DNA of 64,000 bases from JAANXG01 sp963731035 (lineage in GTDB: Bacteria; Pseudomonadota; Gammaproteobacteria; Arenicellales; JAANXG01). The position numbers and the translations under genes were made by a program. The notes below the pieces were generated by a model that worked only from the letters and a program-made list of their open reading frames with translations, had not been told where the DNA came from and made no database searches. The stretch covers positions 62,001-126,000 of the forward strand of contig CAVSUY010000017.1 in assembly GCA_963731035.1 (NCBI GenBank). Direction: 5' to 3'. The stretch's first letter is position 1. Each line of letters begins with the position of its first letter. This document shows, in pieces, positions 17,594 through 26,925 of the stretch.

Positions 17594-18688
17594 TCAGGCC
17601 GAAAGCCTGATGGGCAGGCGGCGGCGACCCCATTCTCCGCGGCCACCCTGGAAACGGCCGGCGCAGGCGGTGCCGCAGTTGAGACAATGCCCCGTGTCGT
17701 CGAGGTTCCAGTCGCTGAGCTCGTACCAGTCGCGGCCGATCAGCTTGTCACCGCAGTGGTGGCAGTAGGTGCTGCCGCCCTGCGCATCATGCACGTTACC
17801 CGTGTAGGCATAGTGCACGCCGTTGGCAACGGCGATCTCGCGCGCCTGCGCGAGCGTTGCCGGCGGAGTGTTGCCCTTGTCCCGCATCTTCCAATCGGGA
17901 TGAAAGGCAGTGAAGTGCATGGGTACATCCGGCCCCAGGTGGTCGACGACCCAGCGGGTCATCTCATCGATTTCTCCTGGGCTGTCGTTCTCGCCGGGAA
18001 TCACCAAGGTTGTGAGCTCGAGCCACACGTCGGTCTCGTGCTTGAGATATTCCAGGGTTTCCAGCACCGGAGCCAGCTCGCCGCCGCAGACCTTCTTATA
18101 GAACCTTTCAGTGAATGCCTTTAGATCCACATTGGTGGCATCCATGTATGTGAAGAACTCGGCCCGCGGCTCGGGACACACGTAGCCCGCGGTGACGGCG
18201 ACGGACTTGATGCCTTTCTCGCGACAGGCCTGAGCGATGTCGATGGCGTACTCGTGGAAGATCACGGGATCGTTGTAAGTGAACGCGACGCTGGTGCAGC
18301 CGGTCCGCTGCGCGGCCAGGGCGATGTGTTCCGGGGTGGCGCTGTCGGACAGGGTGTCGATTTCCCGGGACTTGCTGATATCCCAGTTCTGGCAGAACTT
18401 GCAGGCCAGGTTGCAGCCCGCGGTGCCGAAGGACAAGACCGGAGTGCCGGGAAAGAAGTGGTTCAGCGGCTTCTTCTCTATGGGGTCGATGCAAAAGCCA
18501 CTCGAACGCCCATAGGTCTTGAGGACCACCTGGTGATCTTCCCGGGCGCGAACGAAGCACAGGCCGCGCTGGCCCTCGCGCAGGCGACAGGCGCGCGGGC
18601 AAAGATCGCACTGGATCCGGTCGTCCTTCAGACGGTGCCAGTAGCGAGTCTTTACCGTGTCGGATTGCTGGAGTAGTGTCTCTTCCAC
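17594..18688 (-). CDS. amrS: AmmeMemoRadiSam system radical SAM enzyme
   Basis: The 364-residue protein starts with GTG at 18688. The radical SAM cluster motif is Cys92-x3-Cys96-x2-Cys99 (GTAGCNLACKFCQNW), preceded by a cysteine-rich N-terminal segment (CDLCPRACRLREGQRGLC) and followed by a C-terminal CHHCG...CLNCGTAC pair resembling a zinc ribbon. This layout is that of AmrS, resembling pyruvate-formate-lyase activating enzymes. The gene is divergent from the Memo and AMMECR1 genes with only 51 bp between start codons, so one regulatory region serves all three. The reaction is not settled in the literature as I know it. Confidence 0.93.
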   Translation of the reverse strand: MEETLLQQSDTVKTRYWHRLKDDRIQCDLCPRACRLREGQRGLCFVRAREDHQVVLKTYGRSSGFCIDPIEKKPLNHFFPGTPVLSFGTAGCNLACKFCQNWDISKSREIDTLSDSATPEHIALAAQRTGCTSVAFTYNDPVIFHEYAIDIAQACREKGIKSVAVTAGYVCPEPRAEFFTYMDATNVDLKAFTERFYKKVCGGELAPVLETLEYLKHETDVWLELTTLVIPGENDSPGEIDEMTRWVVDHLGPDVPMHFTAFHPDWKMRDKGNTPPATLAQAREIAVANGVHYAYTGNVHDAQGGSTYCHHCGDKLIGRDWYELSDWNLDDTGHCLNCGTACAGRFQGGRGEWGRRRLPIRLSA

Positions 18689-18739
18689 AGATATATCAAC
18701 GACGAATGGCCGATATCGGCTGACCGACAGTTATCGAAA

Positions 18740-19543
18740 ATGAGCCGCATCAGACCCTCGGCGGTGGCCGGCATGTTCTACGAGGACGATCCCGGCCGAC
18801 TCCGCCACGACGTGGAGGGCTATCTCGACCAGGCCGCCCTCCCGGCCGGCACCGAGACCGCGCCGAAGGCGATTATCGCGCCCCATGCGGGTTACATCTA
18901 TTCGGGGCCGGTGGCCGGATTCGCCTATGCCGCGCTGAAGCCGTTGCGTGGCCGGATCAACAGGATCGTGCTCATGGGGCCCGCTCACCGAGTCTACGTC
19001 GAAGGACTGGCGGCGAGTACCGCTGAGGCGTTCGCAACGCCGCTGGGGGACGTCCCGGTGGACCAGGACACCATACGGCGCCTGGTGCAGGAGTTTCACT
19101 TCGTGCGCTATTCCGACGAGGTGCACGCCATGGAGCACAGCCTGGAGGTGCAGCTCCCGTTCCTGCAGGATCTCTTCGAAGAATTCGAGTTGTTGCCTTT
19201 TGCCGTGGGAGCCGCTTCCCCGGGTCAGGTGGAGACGGTTCTGGATCGCTTGTGGGGCGGCGACGAAACCCTGATCGTCATCAGCTCGGATCTCAGCCAC
19301 TATCGCAGCTATGAGGCGGCGCGGCAAATCGACACCTTCACTTCGGAACAGATCGAGAAGCTGACGCCTGGGGCCCTTACCGGCGAGCATGCCTGTGGAT
19401 ACCTGCCCATCGGTGGGTTGCTGCTCGCTGCCTCCAAGCGTCGCCTGCACTGCCGGATGCTGGACAGGCGGAGCTCCGGAGATACGGCGGGTCCGCGAGA
19501 CCGCGTCGTGGGTTACGGCGCCTACGCTTTCTACCCGGCATGA
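18740..19543 (+). CDS. amrB: AmmeMemoRadiSam system protein B (Memo family)
   Basis: The 267-residue protein begins MSRIRPSAVAGMFYEDDPG and contains APHAGYIYSGPVAGFAYA, LMGPAHRVY, EVHAMEHSLEVQLPFLQ and ISSDLSHY, the histidines and cysteine-free pocket typical of the Memo family, related to extradiol-type class III dioxygenases. Human Memo1 binds metal ions; the bacterial role is unknown. Its last four bases overlap the start of the AMMECR1 gene, so the two proteins are translationally coupled. Confidence 0.95.
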   Translation: MSRIRPSAVAGMFYEDDPGRLRHDVEGYLDQAALPAGTETAPKAIIAPHAGYIYSGPVAGFAYAALKPLRGRINRIVLMGPAHRVYVEGLAASTAEAFATPLGDVPVDQDTIRRLVQEFHFVRYSDEVHAMEHSLEVQLPFLQDLFEEFELLPFAVGAASPGQVETVLDRLWGGDETLIVISSDLSHYRSYEAARQIDTFTSEQIEKLTPGALTGEHACGYLPIGGLLLAASKRRLHCRMLDRRSSGDTAGPRDRVVGYGAYAFYPA

Positions 19544-20094
19544 GCATGTCTCCGGCGCTGCGTGAGCGGTTGCGTGATCTGGCGCGCGCTTCCATCGAGT
19601 ACGGCCTGCAGGCGGACAGGCCGATCCACGTTGAGCTGGACGTGTGGCCGGAAAGCCTGCATGAGGAGCGCGCCACCTTCGTCACCCTCGAACTCGAGGA
19701 GCGGCTTCGCGGTTGTATCGGCGCACTGGAGCCCAGCCGGCCGTTGGTCCGTGACGTGGCCGCGAATGCGTTCGCAGCGGCATTCCGCGACCCCAGGTTT
19801 TCTCCCGTTACCACTTTCGATTTCCCCGATCTCTCGATACACGTTTCGGTGCTGTCGCCGGTCGAGCCGCTGGAAGTCGAGTCCGAGGCGGATTTGCTGC
19901 AGCAGTTGCGTCCCGGGGTGGACGGATTGATATTCGAGGAGGGGGGCCGGCGGGGCACCTTTCTGCCGGCGGTCTGGCGCAGCCTGCCTGATGCGCGGGA
20001 TTTCCTGATCCAGCTCAAGGCCAAGGCCGGCTTTCCCCCGGGCTATTGGTCGGAGTCGGTCCGCGCCTATCGTTACACGACGGAGGAGTTCTGA
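19540..20094 (+). CDS. amrA: AmmeMemoRadiSam system protein A (AMMECR1 family)
   Basis: The 184-residue protein carries the family core LEERLRGCIGALEPSRPL (about 50-67), the highly conserved LRGCIG motif, and ends with the expected FPPGYWSESVRAYRY. AMMECR1 proteins are small alpha/beta proteins of unknown biochemical activity, nearly always linked in bacteria and archaea to Memo and the radical SAM partner, as here. Its start lies inside the Memo gene's ATGA overlap. REP palindromes begin 42 bp after its stop. Confidence 0.95.
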   Translation: MSMSPALRERLRDLARASIEYGLQADRPIHVELDVWPESLHEERATFVTLELEERLRGCIGALEPSRPLVRDVAANAFAAAFRDPRFSPVTTFDFPDLSIHVSVLSPVEPLEVESEADLLQQLRPGVDGLIFEEGGRRGTFLPAVWRSLPDARDFLIQLKAKAGFPPGYWSESVRAYRYTTEEF

Positions 20095-20135
20095 CGGGCC
20101 GGCCCCCGGCGGGAGACGGGGCGGGGCCACGGATT

Positions 20136-20303
20136 GTAGGAGCGGCTTCAGCCGCGATTGTGCGAATGAATCGCGGCCGACAGCAATTGCTCCCGGCAAA
20201 TTGCTGCACTTCCCCCGTCCATGGAGGTCGAATCCGCCCCTGCAATCCGCGGTCAAGCACCTGTCTGGAACCCCGGGTAGTAGGAGCGGCTTGAGCCGCG
20301 ATT
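20136..20303. repeat. BIME-like cluster of GTAGGAGCGGC palindromes
   Basis: Two direct copies of the palindrome GTAGGAGCGGCTTCAGCCGC start at 20136 and 20280 (the second with TTGA in the loop), and a decayed inverted copy sits at 20231-20243. The spacer contains CCGTCCATGGAGGTC, which recurs at the 32.7-kb cluster, showing that a whole composite element was copied. These are REP-type elements, normally moved by RAYT transposases not present in this window. They lie between convergent amrA and parA-like genes. Confidence 0.85.
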
Positions 20304-20354
20304 CCGCCGCAACCGGCCGCAGTGTCCCGCTTCGGCAATGAACGGAAGAGCCGT

Positions 20355-20993
20355 CTACTTGGTCCGGACGCGCTTGCCCTCGATCCAGTTGATGAGGGGA
20401 CGCCACTGCTCCAGGTCCTTTTCCACCTGCGATGCCCCCATCTCGAAGACCCCGACGCCGCGGCGGGCGGCGTGCACATAGTTCTGGGTGTCGCGCAGGG
20501 ATGTGACGAACGGAATGTCGATGCCGTGCAGGAACTGCTCGAGCTGGTGATAGATGATGGTGTTCTCGCGCACCCGGTTGGCGACAATGCCCACCAGCTT
20601 CTTCCTCTGGGTCAGGTGGCCCTTGGAAATGAACTCGCCGATGAAGTGCGCCGCCGCCCGGATATCGATGGGTGACGGGAGCACCGGGATAACCACCGCG
20701 TCGGAATGGGTCATCATCTTGACGATCTTCTCGACCACGCTGCGCGCGGGCACGTCGTAGATGACCCGCTGGGTGCCCTCGGGCAGGTGAAGGTTGGTAC
20801 TGTGTCCCGCGATTCCGGTGATCTTCTCGTATCTCTCCGGGCGGGCCTCCAGCCAGTCCAGGCTGGAGCGCTGGGGGTCGTAATCGACCAGGGCGGTGGG
20901 AACGCCCCAGACGGCATAGTAGCTGGCTAGATTGGTGGCAATTGTTGTTTTACCGCATCCACCTTTGGGATTGACCACAAGAATGGATCGCAT
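20355..20993 (-). CDS. ParA/MinD-type ATPase without a ParB neighbour
   Basis: Of two nearby ATGs, the one at 20993 has AAGGAG at ideal spacing; the protein is 212 residues. It starts MRSILVVNPKGGCGKTTIAT with the deviant Walker A box (KGGCGKTT), followed by VDYDPQRSSLDWL (Walker A', about 40) and VIYDVPAR in place of the usual DxPP Walker B. It belongs to the ParA family of dimerising ATPases that position DNA or protein complexes. No parB, chemotaxis or flagellar gene adjoins it, so its cargo is unknown; an orphan positioning ATPase is the likely reading. Confidence 0.88.
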   Translation of the reverse strand: MRSILVVNPKGGCGKTTIATNLASYYAVWGVPTALVDYDPQRSSLDWLEARPERYEKITGIAGHSTNLHLPEGTQRVIYDVPARSVVEKIVKMMTHSDAVVIPVLPSPIDIRAAAHFIGEFISKGHLTQRKKLVGIVANRVRENTIIYHQLEQFLHGIDIPFVTSLRDTQNYVHAARRGVGVFEMGASQVEKDLEQWRPLINWIEGKRVRTK

Positions 20994-21277
20994 TGTCATT
21001 CTCCTTCAGCGGTTGTTATCGGTCTTAGGATACTCCGAACAACCACTGCTGACCATACGAGCCCCGGGGCCACGGCTGCCGGGACCGCGCGCCGCACCGT
21101 CCCCCGGATCCGTGCTCGGCATGGGCGACAGGCCCGCCGAGTCGCTTCCGGCACCCGACGGCGAAGCTGGACAAGAACGTTCCTGGATGCGCCACGCATC
21201 CGGTCGGCGCAGGGCAGGCGCCCGATGACCACGGTTTGGGAGGACCGCGGATACCGCTGCAGGGGCTCCTCGGAGAG

Positions 21278-22189
21278 TCAGGGCGAGCCTGCCTGAAGCG
21301 AATCGAGCAGGATACCGGCGAACACGGCCGCTCCGAACCAGGTGTTGTTCAAAAAGGCCGTGAAACAGGCCTCGCGCTCTCTATGGCGGATCAGCCACTG
21401 TTGATGGATCGCGAATAAGGCGGCGACGGCGAGTCCGCCGAAATAGTATCCGCCGAGTTGCAGGGTCTGGCCGACGAACCAAAGGATGGCGATGGCGGCC
21501 CCGTGACACAGGGCCACCGCGATCCGGTCGCAGCGACCGAGGAGAATGGCGGTGGACTTGACCCCGATCCGGAGGTCGTCGTCGCGGTCCACCATGGCGT
21601 AGATGGTGTCGTAGGCAACCACCCAGCAAAGGTTGGCGGCCACCAGCCACCATGCAATCGCCGGGACGGCATTGGCCTGGGCCGCGAAAGCCATGGGTAT
21701 GCCCCAGGAGAACGCGGCACCTAGCACCACCTGCGGCAGGTGGGTATGGCGTTTACTGAATGGATAGACAGCGGCCAGCGCCACGCCCGGGAAGGACAAA
21801 TAGATGGTGAGCCGGTTCAGTGACAGGACCAGGGCGAAAGCCGCCAGGCCCAGCACTGTGAACAAAGTCAGCGCCTCGCTCTCAGTGACTCCTCCACGAG
21901 CGAGAGGACGTTCCCTGGTGCGCTTGACGTGGCCGTCGATCTCGCGGTCGGCGTAGTCGTTGATCACACAGCCGGCCGAACGCATCAAGAACACGCCGAC
22001 AAAGAACACCAGGACCACATAGGGATCCGGCGAACCGTGACCCGCAATCCACACCGCCCACAAAGTCGGCCACAACAGCAACAGGCTGCCTATTGGGCGC
22101 CCCAGCCGGGTTAGCCTACTGTACTGCCCGAGCCGTTCGACCAGTTTCGTCAAAGTGTTCGCCGGCGAATGGCCGGAGATTTCAGACAT
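21278..22189 (-). CDS. ubiA: 4-hydroxybenzoate octaprenyltransferase
   Basis: The ATG at 22189 has GAGGAG seven bases upstream, inside the end of recG; the protein is 303 residues with about eight membrane segments. The two Asp-rich motifs of the UbiA family are present: NDYADREIDGHV and YDTIYAMVDRDDD. It attaches the polyprenyl tail to 4-hydroxybenzoate in ubiquinone synthesis at the cytoplasmic membrane. It overlaps the 3' end of recG by eight bases, the last gene of the minus-strand gmk-to-ubiA block. ubiC is not beside it. Confidence 0.96.
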   Translation of the reverse strand: MSEISGHSPANTLTKLVERLGQYSRLTRLGRPIGSLLLLWPTLWAVWIAGHGSPDPYVVLVFFVGVFLMRSAGCVINDYADREIDGHVKRTRERPLARGGVTESEALTLFTVLGLAAFALVLSLNRLTIYLSFPGVALAAVYPFSKRHTHLPQVVLGAAFSWGIPMAFAAQANAVPAIAWWLVAANLCWVVAYDTIYAMVDRDDDLRIGVKSTAILLGRCDRIAVALCHGAAIAILWFVGQTLQLGGYYFGGLAVAALFAIHQQWLIRHREREACFTAFLNNTWFGAAVFAGILLDSLQAGSP

Positions 22190-24263
22190 GGGCAAACTCC
22201 TCGTAGTGGCTCAGCCAGCGGCGGATCAGGGGTTCGATGTGGCCGGGGTACTTGTCGAGCATGACCTGGCCGGCCTTCTGAACGGCGGGCAGCAGGCCCC
22301 GGTCCCGTGCCAGATCGGCCACCCGCAGGCGCTGCAGGCCGGTCTGGCGGGTGCCCAGCACCTCTCCCGGCCCCCGCAGCTCGAGATCCCGCCGGGCCAG
22401 CTCGAAGCCGTCGTTGGTCTCGCGCATGGCCGCGAGGCGAATCCGAGCATGCTCCCCGAGCGGCGGCCTGTACAACAGCACGCAGGCGGATTGCTGGCTG
22501 CCCCGCCCCACACGTCCACGAAGCTGGTGGAGCTGGGACAGCCCCAGCCTCTCGGCATTCTCTATGATCATGAGGCTGGCGTTTGGAACGTCGACGCCGA
22601 CCTCGATGACGGTAGTCGCCACCAGTAGCTGGATTCCGCCATCCCGGAAACGCCGCATCATGGTCTCCTTGTCCGCCGGCTTCATCCGGCCGTGAATGAG
22701 GCCGACTTCGACATCCGGCAGTGCCCGGGACAGGTCCCGCGCCATACTGGTGGCCGCCTGTACGTCCATGGCCTCCGATTCCTCTACGAACGCACACACC
22801 CAATAGGCCTGCCGTCCGGAACGGCAGGCGTCGCGCACCCGCTGCACCACTTCGTTCCGCCGGTCGTCGCGCACTGCCACCGTATCCACCGGCGTGCGGC
22901 CGGGCGGCAGCTCGTCGATACTGGAGACGTCCAGGTCGGCGTAGAAGGTCATCGCCAGGGTGCGCGGAATGGGCGTCGCCGTCATCACCAGTTGGTGCGG
23001 CGCCTGGTCCTGCCGCCGTCCCTTCTCGTGCAGCGCCAGGCGCTGACCGACGCCGAAGCGGTGCTGCTCGTCGACGACCACCAGGCCCAGGTGGCGAAAC
23101 GCGACCTCTCCCTGGAACAGGGCGTGGGTCCCCACGGCCACGTGCGCGTCGCCCGACTCAAGTCGTGCCAGGACTTTGCGCCGCCGGGCCGCCGTGGTCT
23201 TGCCGGAAAGCTGTACCACCTCGATATCGAGTGGCGACAGCCATTGTTCGAAGTTGCCGAAATGCTGCTCAGCGAGCAGCTCGGTGGGCGCCATCAGCGC
23301 GGTCTGCCAGCCGGCCTGGGCGGCAGCGGCGGCGGCCGCCGCCGCCACCACCGTCTTGCCCGATCCCACGTCGCCCTGTACCAGCCGCAGCATGGGTGTC
23401 TCTAGCGCAAGGTCCCGTGCAATTTCCTTCAGTGCCCGCTTCTGCGCATTCGTTAGCGTGAAGGGCAGTCCCGACACGAAACGCTTCACTTGGTCGCCGC
23501 CCATGTCCAGGGACGGCGCACTGGCGGTCCGCCTGCGCAGCCGGGCGCGTCGCAAGCTCAAGTGATGCACCAGCAACTCCTCGAAGGCAAGTCGCCGCTG
23601 CTGGGCGGTCGTGCCGTCCGCCAACGCCTGCTGGTCGACGTCGGCGGGCGGGTGATGCAGAAAGCGGACGGCATCGGGCAGGGTCATTCTGATGGACCTG
23701 TCGAGCACCTCGTCCGGAATCCAATCCTTGAGCTTCTCGAGATGGATTGAAAGCACCTGATCCAGCAGGCGCCGCAGCAGTCCCTGGCCGATCCCTTCGG
23801 TGGCCGGGTAGACGGGTGTCAGTCCGGCGTCCGGGTCCAGCACCGGCCTGTTGTCGCTGAGCCGGTATTCGGGATGGACCATTTCCAGCGTCGTCGGGCC
23901 CGAACGAACCTCGCCGAAGCACATCGCCCAGCGGCCTTTTCGAAACTGGCGCTGCTGGACGGCGGAGAAGTGAAACAGGCGGATGGTCAGTGTTCCGGTG
24001 CCATCGCCGATGCGTGTGAGCAGGGAGCGGCGGCGTCCGTAAGCCACGCCAGTGTGCTCGATGGTTCCGATAACGACAGCGGTATCGCCGGGTCGCAGCG
24101 CCCTGATCGCCACCGATCGGGTACGGTCCTCGTACCGCAGGGGCAGGTGAAAAGCCAGGTCCTCGACCGTCGACAGGCCGAGATGCGCCAGCTTCTCCGC
24201 CACGCGAGGACCGACGCCGGACAGCGCCTGGACCGGGGTGAGCCGCTCGGAGACCGTGCTCAT
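22182..24263 (-). CDS. recG: ATP-dependent DNA helicase RecG
   Basis: With the ATG at 24263 the protein has 693 residues, the family length. An N-terminal wedge/OB domain (about 1-235; RYEDRTRSVAIRAL) precedes a superfamily-2 helicase core with Walker A GDVGSGKT, DEQH box VVVDEQHRFGV, motif III MTATPIPRTLA and motif VI QLRGRVGRG. RecG reverses stalled forks and branch-migrates Holliday junctions. It follows ridA by 19 bp on the same strand. The upstream frame extension to 24359 overlaps ridA and is rejected. Confidence 0.97.
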   Translation of the reverse strand: MSTVSERLTPVQALSGVGPRVAEKLAHLGLSTVEDLAFHLPLRYEDRTRSVAIRALRPGDTAVVIGTIEHTGVAYGRRRSLLTRIGDGTGTLTIRLFHFSAVQQRQFRKGRWAMCFGEVRSGPTTLEMVHPEYRLSDNRPVLDPDAGLTPVYPATEGIGQGLLRRLLDQVLSIHLEKLKDWIPDEVLDRSIRMTLPDAVRFLHHPPADVDQQALADGTTAQQRRLAFEELLVHHLSLRRARLRRRTASAPSLDMGGDQVKRFVSGLPFTLTNAQKRALKEIARDLALETPMLRLVQGDVGSGKTVVAAAAAAAAAQAGWQTALMAPTELLAEQHFGNFEQWLSPLDIEVVQLSGKTTAARRRKVLARLESGDAHVAVGTHALFQGEVAFRHLGLVVVDEQHRFGVGQRLALHEKGRRQDQAPHQLVMTATPIPRTLAMTFYADLDVSSIDELPPGRTPVDTVAVRDDRRNEVVQRVRDACRSGRQAYWVCAFVEESEAMDVQAATSMARDLSRALPDVEVGLIHGRMKPADKETMMRRFRDGGIQLLVATTVIEVGVDVPNASLMIIENAERLGLSQLHQLRGRVGRGSQQSACVLLYRPPLGEHARIRLAAMRETNDGFELARRDLELRGPGEVLGTRQTGLQRLRVADLARDRGLLPAVQKAGQVMLDKYPGHIEPLIRRWLSHYEEFAHV

Positions 24264-24282
24264 ACTTCGACGGGGCGAGCGT

Positions 24283-24672
24283 TCAGTCCCCGAGATGCAT
24301 GACACCCTCGACTTCGATATCCACGCCCTTGGGAAGCGATGCCACACCCAACGCGGCACGGGAAGGAAAAGGCTCCTCGAAGATTTCGGTCATTACCTCG
24401 TTGACCGCCGCGAACTGGCCGAGGTCGGTGAGATAAACGGTGAGTTTGACCAGGTCCCCGAGCGATCCGCCGGCGGCCGTCGCGACCGCCTCCAGGTTGG
24501 CGAAGACGCGACGCGCGCGGCTGGGAAAGTCGCCCTCTACGACTTCCATGGTGCCTGGGTCCAGGGGAATCTGGCCGGACAGGTAAACGAAATCGCCGGC
24601 ACGTATCGCCTGGGAATAGGGACCGATCGCGCCGGGCGCCTGGTCGGTGGAGATCGCCTGTTTCTGGGACAT
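24283..24672 (-). CDS. ridA: RidA family reactive enamine/imine deaminase
   Basis: The 129-residue protein has GPYSQAIRAGDFVYLSGQIP near the N-terminus, the arginine in PFPSRAALGVASLP that binds the carboxylate, and the C-terminal EVEGVMHL. AAAGGAG precedes the ATG at 24672 by a good distance. RidA removes 2-aminoacrylate and related enamines produced by PLP enzymes such as threonine dehydratase. It sits between spoT and recG, as in many gammaproteobacteria. Confidence 0.96.
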   Translation of the reverse strand: MSQKQAISTDQAPGAIGPYSQAIRAGDFVYLSGQIPLDPGTMEVVEGDFPSRARRVFANLEAVATAAGGSLGDLVKLTVYLTDLGQFAAVNEVMTEIFEEPFPSRAALGVASLPKGVDIEVEGVMHLGD

Positions 24673-24732
24673 GAGTGCTCCTTTGAAGTGAAATATCGGG
24701 GACCGGTCATGGGTCCGCCCATGAGCGGCCCG

Positions 24733-26925
24733 TCACCCCTTACTGCGTACTACTTTCATTACCTTGGGCAGATTGTGAACGCCCCGCATGATGTTCGCCA
24801 GCTGCAGCCGGTCTTTCACCGCGATATTGAACCGCAGCGTGGAAGTGCGCCCGTCCTTTTCCTCGACATGCACGTTGTTGATGTTGGATTCCTGCTCGGC
24901 AATCTGGGTTGCCACGTCCGCCAGCACCCCGCGCTGGTTCTTGACCTCGACCCGCAGATTGACTGCGAACTGGCCCTTGACCTTCTCGGTCCACCGCACG
25001 TGCAGGCAGCGGTCGGGCTGCTTGCGCATCTCGGCTATGTTGGGGCAGTCGGCGGTATGGATCACCACTCCTTTGCCGCTGGTGAAGAAGCCGACGATCG
25101 GATCATGAGGAATCGGCGTGCAGCAGCGTGCGTAGCTGATCAGCATGCCCTCTGCGCCGTCTATGGCAAGGGGTTCGGAGCTTCGCGACTCGGATCTGGG
25201 TTCGTCCTCGGCGACGCCCGGCGCGGGGGGCCGCAGTTGCTTGGCCACTATCGCCGCGAGCCGCTTGCCGAGGCCGATGTCAGCCAGCAGGTCGTCCCAG
25301 GAGGCCAGGCGCAAATCGCCCAGCAGCTTGTTCTTTTCCGCGACCGACAGGCGCCTGCGGTTGAAACGGCGTTCCTTGATGGTCTGATTGAGCAGCCGCT
25401 TGCCGAGATTCACGGCTTCCTTTCGCCGCTGCTTTTTCAGGTAGCCCCGGATGGAAGCGCGCGCCTTGCTGGTCACCGTGTAGTTTAGCCAGGCTGCGGT
25501 AGGGTGGGCGTTGCGGGCGGTGAGGATCTCGACATGATCGCCGTTGTTCAGCACCGTCGGCAGCGAGACGAGCTCGCGGCTGATACGGGCACCCGTGCAC
25601 TGATTACCGACATCGGTGTGCACTGCGTATGCGAAATCCAGGGCAGTGGCGCCGCGCGGCAGCTTCTTGATGTCCCCCTTGGGCGTGAAGACATAGACCT
25701 CGTCGGGGAACAGGTCCATCTTGAGGTGCTCGAGGAATTCCCGGGCGCTGCCTGACTCTTTCTGGGTATCCAGCAGATCCAGCAGCCACTGGCGGGCGAG
25801 CTGCTGCTGCTTCACGCTGCTCTTTTCGTCGGATTTGTAGATCCAGTGGGCGGCGATGCCGGCTTCGGCGATGCGGTGCATGTCCTCGGTGCGGATCTGG
25901 ATCTCCACCGATTCCCCGAAGGCGCCGAACACGGTGGTGTGCAGGGATTGGTAGCCGTTGGACTTGGGGATGGCGATGTAATCGTTGAAGCGGCCGGGGA
26001 TGGGCTTGTAGAGATTGTGAATGATTCCCAGCGCCCGGTAACAGTCATCCAGGCTTGCGACGATGATGCGGAAACCGTAGATGTCGTACAACTCGGAGAA
26101 CGACTTTCGCTTTTCCACCATCTTCCGGTAGATGCTGTAGACGTTCTTTTTGCGGCCCATCACCTGCGCTTTGAGCCCCGACTGGGCCAGTTCCTCGGCG
26201 ATGGCCAGTCGCAGCTTCTCGATGGTTGCGCTGCGGTTGCCGTCGCGTTTTTTCAGAGCCTTGGAAATGGCCCGGTAGCGCTTGGGGTGCAGGTGCTGGA
26301 AGCTCAAGTCCTCCAGCTCGCGGTTCCACTCGTACAGACCCAGGCGGTTGGCGATCGGGGCGTAGATATCGAGAGTCTGGCGGGCGATGTCACGGCGCTT
26401 TTCCGGGGACAGGGCGTCGAGGGTCCGCATATTGTGTAGCCGATCCGCCAGCTTGATGAGAATCACGCGGATGTCCTTCGACATCGCCATGAGCATCTTG
26501 CGGAAGTTTTCCGCCTCGGCGTGTTCCTTGCTGTCGAAATTCAGCTGGCCGATCTTGCTGACGCCGTCCACCAGCAGGGCGACGTCGTCGCCGAACTCCC
26601 GCGCCAGTTCCTGCTTGTCGGTGCCGGTGTCCTCGATTACATCATGAAGAATCGCCGCGATGATGCTGCGGCTGTCGAGCTTGACCTCCGACAGAATCTC
26701 GGCGACGGCAATGGGGTGGTGGATATAGGGTTCCCCGCTGACTCGGCGCTGCCCTTGGTGGGCCTCGGCGCCGAACAGGTAAGCCCGGTAGATCTCCTCG
26801 ATGGCTTTTTCATCGAGGTATGCCGAAAGCGAATCGCACAGGGCGCCTGCCGGCCGGCCCGGGGCCCTCGCGGCAAGGCGCCTGGCGCCCTTAAGAGTCT
26901 TCCTCCGTATCGCTTCTGCTTTCAT
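24733..26925 (-). CDS. spoT: Bifunctional (p)ppGpp synthetase/hydrolase SpoT
   Basis: The 730-residue protein has all four expected parts: the HD hydrolase domain (about 45-200; YIHHPIAVAEIL, ILHDVIEDT, LADRLHNMRTL), the synthetase domain (about 245-360; YDIYGFRIIV, KSNGYQSLHTTVFG), TGS (about 405-465; VYVFTPKGDIKKLP) and ACT (about 655-730). The intact HD pair means the hydrolase is active, so this is SpoT rather than RelA. It controls the stringent-response alarmone and GTP pools. Its ATG lies 35 bases inside rpoZ, so the two are tightly coupled; the first 35 residues are basic and may not be the true start. Confidence 0.96.
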   Translation of the reverse strand: MKAEAIRRKTLKGARRLAARAPGRPAGALCDSLSAYLDEKAIEEIYRAYLFGAEAHQGQRRVSGEPYIHHPIAVAEILSEVKLDSRSIIAAILHDVIEDTGTDKQELAREFGDDVALLVDGVSKIGQLNFDSKEHAEAENFRKMLMAMSKDIRVILIKLADRLHNMRTLDALSPEKRRDIARQTLDIYAPIANRLGLYEWNRELEDLSFQHLHPKRYRAISKALKKRDGNRSATIEKLRLAIAEELAQSGLKAQVMGRKKNVYSIYRKMVEKRKSFSELYDIYGFRIIVASLDDCYRALGIIHNLYKPIPGRFNDYIAIPKSNGYQSLHTTVFGAFGESVEIQIRTEDMHRIAEAGIAAHWIYKSDEKSSVKQQQLARQWLLDLLDTQKESGSAREFLEHLKMDLFPDEVYVFTPKGDIKKLPRGATALDFAYAVHTDVGNQCTGARISRELVSLPTVLNNGDHVEILTARNAHPTAAWLNYTVTSKARASIRGYLKKQRRKEAVNLGKRLLNQTIKERRFNRRRLSVAEKNKLLGDLRLASWDDLLADIGLGKRLAAIVAKQLRPPAPGVAEDEPRSESRSSEPLAIDGAEGMLISYARCCTPIPHDPIVGFFTSGKGVVIHTADCPNIAEMRKQPDRCLHVRWTEKVKGQFAVNLRVEVKNQRGVLADVATQIAEQESNINNVHVEEKDGRTSTLRFNIAVKDRLQLANIMRGVHNLPKVMKVVRSKG

